This document shows, piece after piece, positions 63,074 through 64,000 of a DNA stretch of 64,000 nucleotides; position 1 is the first letter of the stretch; every line of letters starts with the position of its first letter. The notes beneath the pieces were generated by a model. The model was not told the DNA's origin and did no database searches. It worked only from the letters and a program-made list of their open reading frames with translations. The position numbers and the translations under genes were made by a program. The stretch is from an uncultured Bacilli bacterium (lineage in GTDB: Bacteria; Bacillota_I; Bacilli_A; RF39; UBA660), in contig CAKOHW010000004.1 in the NCBI GenBank assembly GCA_934086185.1, positions 53,949 through 117,948 of the forward strand, in the 5' to 3' direction.

Positions 63074-63143
63074 ATAAATCCCCCTTTAATAGGGAGTATT
63101 TTAACATAAAATAATAAAATAGTCAAAAAAATTAAAAAAATGA

Positions 63144-63172
63144 TTGACATTTTATTGAAAATAACATATACT
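63144..63172 (+). promoter_or_regulatory. Promoter of the candidate structured RNA
   Basis: TTGACA at 63144-63149, a 17-base spacer and TATACT at 63167-63172. Confidence 0.8.
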
Positions 63173-63178
63173 AATATT

Positions 63179-63545
63179 AGCTTAGATATAATATAGAGTT
63201 TTGAATAGTCAGAATTGTAGTTATAAATTTTGAAACTATAGAAAGTATTAAAGTATTTTCGTTAAACTCTATGATTTGTTTATTTTTATTAATCGAGTAT
63301 AGGGTTGGTATTAATTATTAATGTTATATTTGATAGTGAGAATGTTTTTAAAGAAAGTTTATTTATGTAAATGATAAATAAAATCTTATCAAATCTAAGC
63401 ATTGCTATAGTAATTGAGAAAGTAAACTCATTTAGATAAGATGTTGTGCTAAATACTGATAATATTTAGTTGTTAGATGGGTGTCTAACGTCACAACTTT
63501 TCTAAAACTAGAAACAATAGTATTATCAGTGCTATTGTTTTTTTG
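63179..63545 (+). ncRNA. Candidate structured non-coding RNA, about 365 nt
   Basis: It runs from a consensus promoter to a strong terminator (AACAATAG/CTATTGTT, 63513-63539, plus Ts) with no ORF. Helices found by eye: 63193-63201 with 63264-63272 (9 bp), 63328-63335 with 63387-63394 (8 bp), inside it 63358-63365 with 63375-63382 (8 bp), and 63394-63398 with 63432-63436 enclosing two small hairpins. A neat three-way junction follows: 63443-63448 with 63492-63497, holding 63449-63455/63463-63469 and 63472-63477/63484-63489. It has none of the conserved motifs of RNase P, tmRNA, SRP RNA or 6S RNA that I could find. Confidence 0.6.
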
Positions 63546-63617
63546 TGTAGGTAATAAATACTAGTACAAAAAATACTATCTTTCATAAAATATTTTAGAA
63601 AGGATAGTGTACTATAA

Positions 63618-63893
63618 ATGAAAAATAATTTTAGATGTATGGATAATACAGATATGTCTATGATGTATAATGGAAATATTTCTATGAATGGGATGGAATG
63701 TCCTGTTATTTATGAATGTCCTATAGAAAGAGTGTGTCATAGAGAAATACATCATCATGTACCACATGTTTGTCCAATAAATACTAGAGTAATAAATCAT
63801 CATATTTATACACATACATATACTCCAGAATATACATGTTGTGAAGAAAATGAAAAATGTGATATTTATGAAGGTAAATGTAATAATTTTTAA
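63618..63893 (+). CDS. CotD-like small Cys/His-rich protein
   Basis: 91 residues with CPVIYECPIERVCHREIHHHVPHVC then PINTRVINHHIYTHTYTP and CCEENEKC. The PHVCP...TRVxNHHxYxH core resembles the spore-coat CotD family. The many Cys and His residues suggest metal binding or cross-linking. AAAGGA lies 13 bases before the ATG. No other sporulation gene is recognised in the window, so the role in this organism is open. Confidence 0.65.
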   Translation: MKNNFRCMDNTDMSMMYNGNISMNGMECPVIYECPIERVCHREIHHHVPHVCPINTRVINHHIYTHTYTPEYTCCEENEKCDIYEGKCNNF

Positions 63894-63894
63894 A

Positions 63895-63918
63895 AGGTAT
63901 CTTTGATATCTTTTTTTA
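63895..63918 (+). terminator. Terminator after the CotD-like gene
   Basis: AAAGGTATC pairs with GATATCTTT, followed by Ts. Confidence 0.75.
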
Positions 63919-63937
63919 TTTTGTGACATTCTAAGAT

Positions 63938-63966
63938 TTGTCAACAATAACTTTTTGTGTTATATT
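63938..63966 (+). promoter_or_regulatory. Promoter for a gene beyond the window
   Basis: TTGTCA at 63938-63943, a 17-base spacer and TATATT at 63961-63966. Confidence 0.6.
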
Positions 63967-64000
63967 AATGCATACTGAAAAGACACGAAATTTCTATTTT

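Noticed and set aside
1..64000. UGA recoded as tryptophan (mollicute code)
   Set aside because: Trp is encoded by TGG throughout and several conserved genes end naturally at TGA, such as the ATP-grasp gene at 8868.
1..64000. CRISPR array or rRNA operon
   Set aside because: No regularly spaced repeat-spacer structure, no Cas-like protein and no rRNA sequence was seen.

Overview
The window reads as a chromosomal segment of a very AT-rich, peptidoglycan-bearing, low-GC Gram-positive bacterium (Bacillota, Bacilli side). EzrA, ScpA/ScpB, LexA, a BceAB-like transport and sensing module and T-box leaders all point there. Trp is encoded by TGG and TGA is used as stop, so the code is standard and this is not a Mycoplasma. 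The SipW-type surface proteins and the general gene style resemble uncultured gut lineages of the RF39/RFN20 kind; that placement is inference.

Layout. 1-8900: a truncated DUF368 lipid-carrier flippase gene, a large surface protein behind a poly-G promoter, ezrA, a MurJ/SpoVB-like flippase, an alanine racemase and an ATP-grasp enzyme. 8900-18000: a GNAT/radical-SAM-like fusion behind an attenuator, T-box-controlled ileS, an acyl-adenylating ligase and a hybrid histidine kinase that has lost both phosphorylation residues. 17900-29200: lexA with a divergent SOS-type promoter driving a 34-residue membrane peptide, a glycolipid-type glycosyltransferase, miaB, scpAB, a MazG-like enzyme, tRNA-Leu(CAA), metG, uvsE and an HD protein.

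29293-36143 is a 6.85 kb integrative element with a tyrosine integrase and an excisionase. It has split a tRNA-Arg(CCU) gene inside the anticodon loop: the two halves lie at 29262-29301 and 36135-36180 and share CCTCCTAAG. Just inside its left end it carries a complete, different tRNA-Arg(CCU) gene that can replace the broken one. Its other genes are mostly unknown.

36200-50100: small accessory genes, a diguanylate cyclase, a methyltransferase, T-box-controlled trpS, a large double-HTH protein, two zinc-ribbon membrane proteins (one PrsW-like) and a second SipW-type surface protein. The last 130 bases of the variable domain in that protein have the composition and codon pattern of a diversity-generating-retroelement variable repeat. 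No template repeat or reverse transcriptase is in the window.

50200-64000: an IS21 transposase remnant, a repeat-containing wall-anchored protein, a J-domain protein, dxs, an ABC transporter with its two-component system, ackA, ffh, a MraZ-like protein, a strongly structured promoter-to-terminator RNA with no ORF, and a CotD-like small protein.

The strongest leads are the putative variable repeat, the tRNA-splitting and tRNA-replacing element, the poly-G promoter, the structured RNA, the SOS peptide and the two catalytically degenerate proteins at 9129 and 16056.
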